From assembly GCA_964354365.1 (NCBI GenBank), contig CAYGZM010000191.1:1-6261 (forward strand): a stretch of 6,261 bases of DNA. The letters run 5' to 3'. Position 1 is the first letter of the stretch; each line of letters opens with the position of its first letter. Source of the stretch: CAYGZM01 sp964354365. GTDB lineage: Bacteria; Planctomycetota; Phycisphaerae; Sedimentisphaerales; Anaerobacaceae. This document shows positions 4,689 through 6,261 of this stretch, in pieces. Under the pieces are notes generated by a model that searched no databases, was not told the origin of the DNA, and saw only the letters and a program-made list of their open reading frames with translations. A program made the translations under genes and the position numbers.

Positions 4689-6261
4689 TGCACGGCCGCT
4701 TTTCGTATCTGTCGATGCCGTTGTTTCTGTTGGTTTCGACGGCGTTGTTTGCAGAGGACATCCAACTGGCTTCCTTCTCCAAGCCGGAGGAACGAAACTC
4801 CGCCGCCATCAACGCGGCCATTCAGCAATGCCAGCGGGGCGACATCGTCCGCCTTCAGGTCGGCGACTACGACCTCCGCGAGCCGGTGCGAATGAAATCC
4901 GGAATCAAGCTTCTCGGCGCCGGCCAGAACAAGACGGTTTTCACCTATTCGGGCGAAAAGTCCGATTCGTTCATCATCGTGGCCGATTGTGAAGAGGTGG
5001 AGATCGGTCATCTGACCCTGGACGGCCGGAATCGCCCGCTGGGACAGGACGGCATCCGCGCCGGAAATTCGCGGCGATTGTTCATTCATCACCTGACCAT
5101 CCGCGATCTGGCCAAGGGCAATTCCGCCTTTGTGCATGCCATCATGTTTGCGGGCCGCAATCCGACGATGGAGCGGGGCGTCACCGACAGCGTCATCGCC
5201 GATTGTCAGATCGAACGGATCGGCATCGGCGCCGAGTTTGGGGGCGGAATCCGGATGGCCTGGGGAAGCGTTCGCAATCGTGTGGAGCGTAATGTCATCC
5301 GCGACACCGGCCGCGGCGGCATCTTTGGAGATCACTCCGCCGAACTGATCATCCGCGACAACCGGGTGTCCGGATCGGGCGGCGAAGGGCTGGGCATCGA
5401 GATCTGGGGCGGTTGCCCGCGGTCGCTGATCGAGGACAATGTCATCGACCATTGGCTCAGCGTCGATAAAGGCGACCAATCTGCCATACGCCGTAATATC
5501 ATCGGCGACGGCGACGGTTCGCTCAAGTTTATCGGCATCGAGATCATCGCCCGCGATGTGGTGGTGACGGACAATGTGATCGAGCGGGGCAACGCCATCG
5601 GCCTGTCGGTGTCCAACAAAGAAAAAAAGAACAATGTCTTTTGGGGCTATAACACGATCAAGGATTGTGCCGAATGGGGAGCCCAGTTTCAGGGCGAGAC
5701 CGGCGGGATCGCGCATCATTATCTCTACCGCTGCAATTTCGAAAGGACCATTCCTGGCGATCCGCGCGTGCGATATCCCCAGGCAGGAGGACATGGTTTT
5801 CGCTTCAACGGCACCAGCCGCGAACTGGTCTTTGAAGAGTGCGTCTTCCGCGACAACGGCGCCTGCGGGGTGCAGTTCGGCGGCGAGGATGTCGATGCGA
5901 TGACCTTCCTTCGTTGTGTTTTCAAGAACAATGCCAACGGTTCGCTCACCGGCCTTTCTCCCGACAAGACCATTGAGTTAAACGAGTGTTCGCTGGAAAA
6001 CGAAACCACCCGGCTCCCGACAACGAAGGCGTTCTCCGGTCCGCCGCCTGTGGCCGATTTCCGGATGCCAGATGTGATCCGGGCCGACGTACCGGCGCAG
6101 TTTGAATGTGTCTCCAAACCCGGAACAGGCGACATTGTCGAGCGGCTGTGGGACTTCAACCACGGCATCGCCGAAGTATCGGCCAATCCGAGGCATACCT
6201 TTGAGAGGCCGGGCAAGTACCGGGTGACACTGGTGGTTTGGGACAGTGCCGGACGCGGGGG
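4688..6261 (+). CDS. Secreted right-handed parallel beta-helix protein with PKD domain (3' end outside window)
   Basis: The frame is open from the ATG at 4688 to the right edge, giving 524 codons with no stop. Residues 1-22 form a signal peptide (MHGRFSYLSMPLFLLVSTAL then FA) with probable cleavage before Glu23. Residues 38-80 (AINAAIQQCQRGDIVRLQVG, then GIKLLGAG) are the standard cap of pectate-lyase-type beta-helices. Residues from about 90 to 445 carry the coil ladder with repeated N-(V/I/R)-(I/V) turns: NVIRDTG, NRVSGSG, NVIDHW, NIIGDGD, NVIERG, NTIKDC. Residues from about 452 onward form a PKD-type Ig-like domain, with PPPVADF, then LWDFNHG (487-493), then NPRHTFERPGKYRVTLVVWD. Such proteins are polysaccharide lyases, hydrolases, epimerases or binding proteins; no catalytic set is identifiable. 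The PKD domain usually mediates protein or carbohydrate contacts, and further domains may follow beyond the edge. The ATG overlaps the preceding stop codon, so it belongs to the DUF4038 operon and probably attacks the same polymer. Confidence 0.92.
   Translation, partial: MHGRFSYLSMPLFLLVSTALFAEDIQLASFSKPEERNSAAINAAIQQCQRGDIVRLQVGDYDLREPVRMKSGIKLLGAGQNKTVFTYSGEKSDSFIIVADCEEVEIGHLTLDGRNRPLGQDGIRAGNSRRLFIHHLTIRDLAKGNSAFVHAIMFAGRNPTMERGVTDSVIADCQIERIGIGAEFGGGIRMAWGSVRNRVERNVIRDTGRGGIFGDHSAELIIRDNRVSGSGGEGLGIEIWGGCPRSLIEDNVIDHWLSVDKGDQSAIRRNIIGDGDGSLKFIGIEIIARDVVVTDNVIERGNAIGLSVSNKEKKNNVFWGYNTIKDCAEWGAQFQGETGGIAHHYLYRCNFERTIPGDPRVRYPQAGGHGFRFNGTSRELVFEECVFRDNGACGVQFGGEDVDAMTFLRCVFKNNANGSLTGLSPDKTIELNECSLENETTRLPTTKAFSGPPPVADFRMPDVIRADVPAQFECVSKPGTGDIVERLWDFNHGIAEVSANPRHTFERPGKYRVTLVVWDSAGRG
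6041..6261 (+). other. PKD-type Ig-like domain within the beta-helix protein
   Basis: The segment encoding residues from about 452 to the window edge shows the PKD core: PPPVADF as strand A, WDFNHG in place of the usual WDFGDG, and NPRHTFERPGKYRVTLVVWD as the final strands. The Asn-His substitution in the WDFGDG turn is tolerated in the family. The domain is almost complete at the edge, ending in DSAGRGG. Confidence 0.8.

Noticed and set aside
4484..5794. A 436-codon open frame on the minus strand
   Set aside because: It lies antisense to the DUF4038 3' end and the beta-helix gene. Its translation is rich in D, A, H and V with no domain pattern, while the plus strand has signal peptide, coil ladder, PKD domain and a good ribosome binding site. 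It is a G/C-rich shadow frame.

Overview
The window most likely comes from a bacterium of the Planctomycetota, possibly a Phycisphaerae-like lineage, or a related saccharolytic group such as Hydrogenedentota, Sumerlaeota, Lentisphaerota or Verrucomicrobiota. The basis is the gene mix: GLUG-repeat and LamG-like surface protein pieces, a Tat-exported Gfo/Idh/MocA oxidoreductase of the type expanded in planctomycetes, a secreted DUF4038 (apiosidase-like) glycoside hydrolase, and a secreted parallel beta-helix protein with a PKD domain. No marker gene is present, so the phylum is an inference.

Layout. Positions 1 to about 1250 are a mosaic of broken genes. A plus-strand fragment enters from the left edge, reads like a real protein for about 85 codons, then collides with a minus-strand GLUG-repeat fragment (280-996). 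That fragment has no signal peptide and lies in the same frame as a LamG-like piece (1000-1134), separated from it by an amber codon. Positions 1254-2627 (minus) hold an intact Tat-signal Gfo/Idh/MocA oxidoreductase. Positions 2628-3347 are visibly A/T-richer. They contain a promoter candidate for the oxidoreductase, nested inverted repeats, a short piece resembling the C-terminus of an IS transposase, and a C-terminal remnant of what looks like a glycoside hydrolase (3149-3292). Positions 3348-4688 (plus) are the DUF4038 enzyme. Positions 4688-6261 (plus, running off the right edge) are the beta-helix/PKD protein, whose ATG overlaps the DUF4038 stop codon.

Function. The two plus-strand genes form a tightly coupled secreted pair that probably acts on a plant- or algal-type polysaccharide. 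The beta-helix protein would bind or cleave the polymer and the DUF4038 enzyme would remove a side-chain or terminal sugar. The divergent exported oxidoreductase may transform a sugar released outside the cytoplasm. The substrate cannot be read from the sequence.

I found no RNA gene, CRISPR array, intact mobile element or convincing unknown defence-type system. The most unusual content is the gene debris on both sides of the oxidoreductase, and the long beta-helix gene, which has no stop codon inside the window and carries a 436-codon antisense shadow frame.
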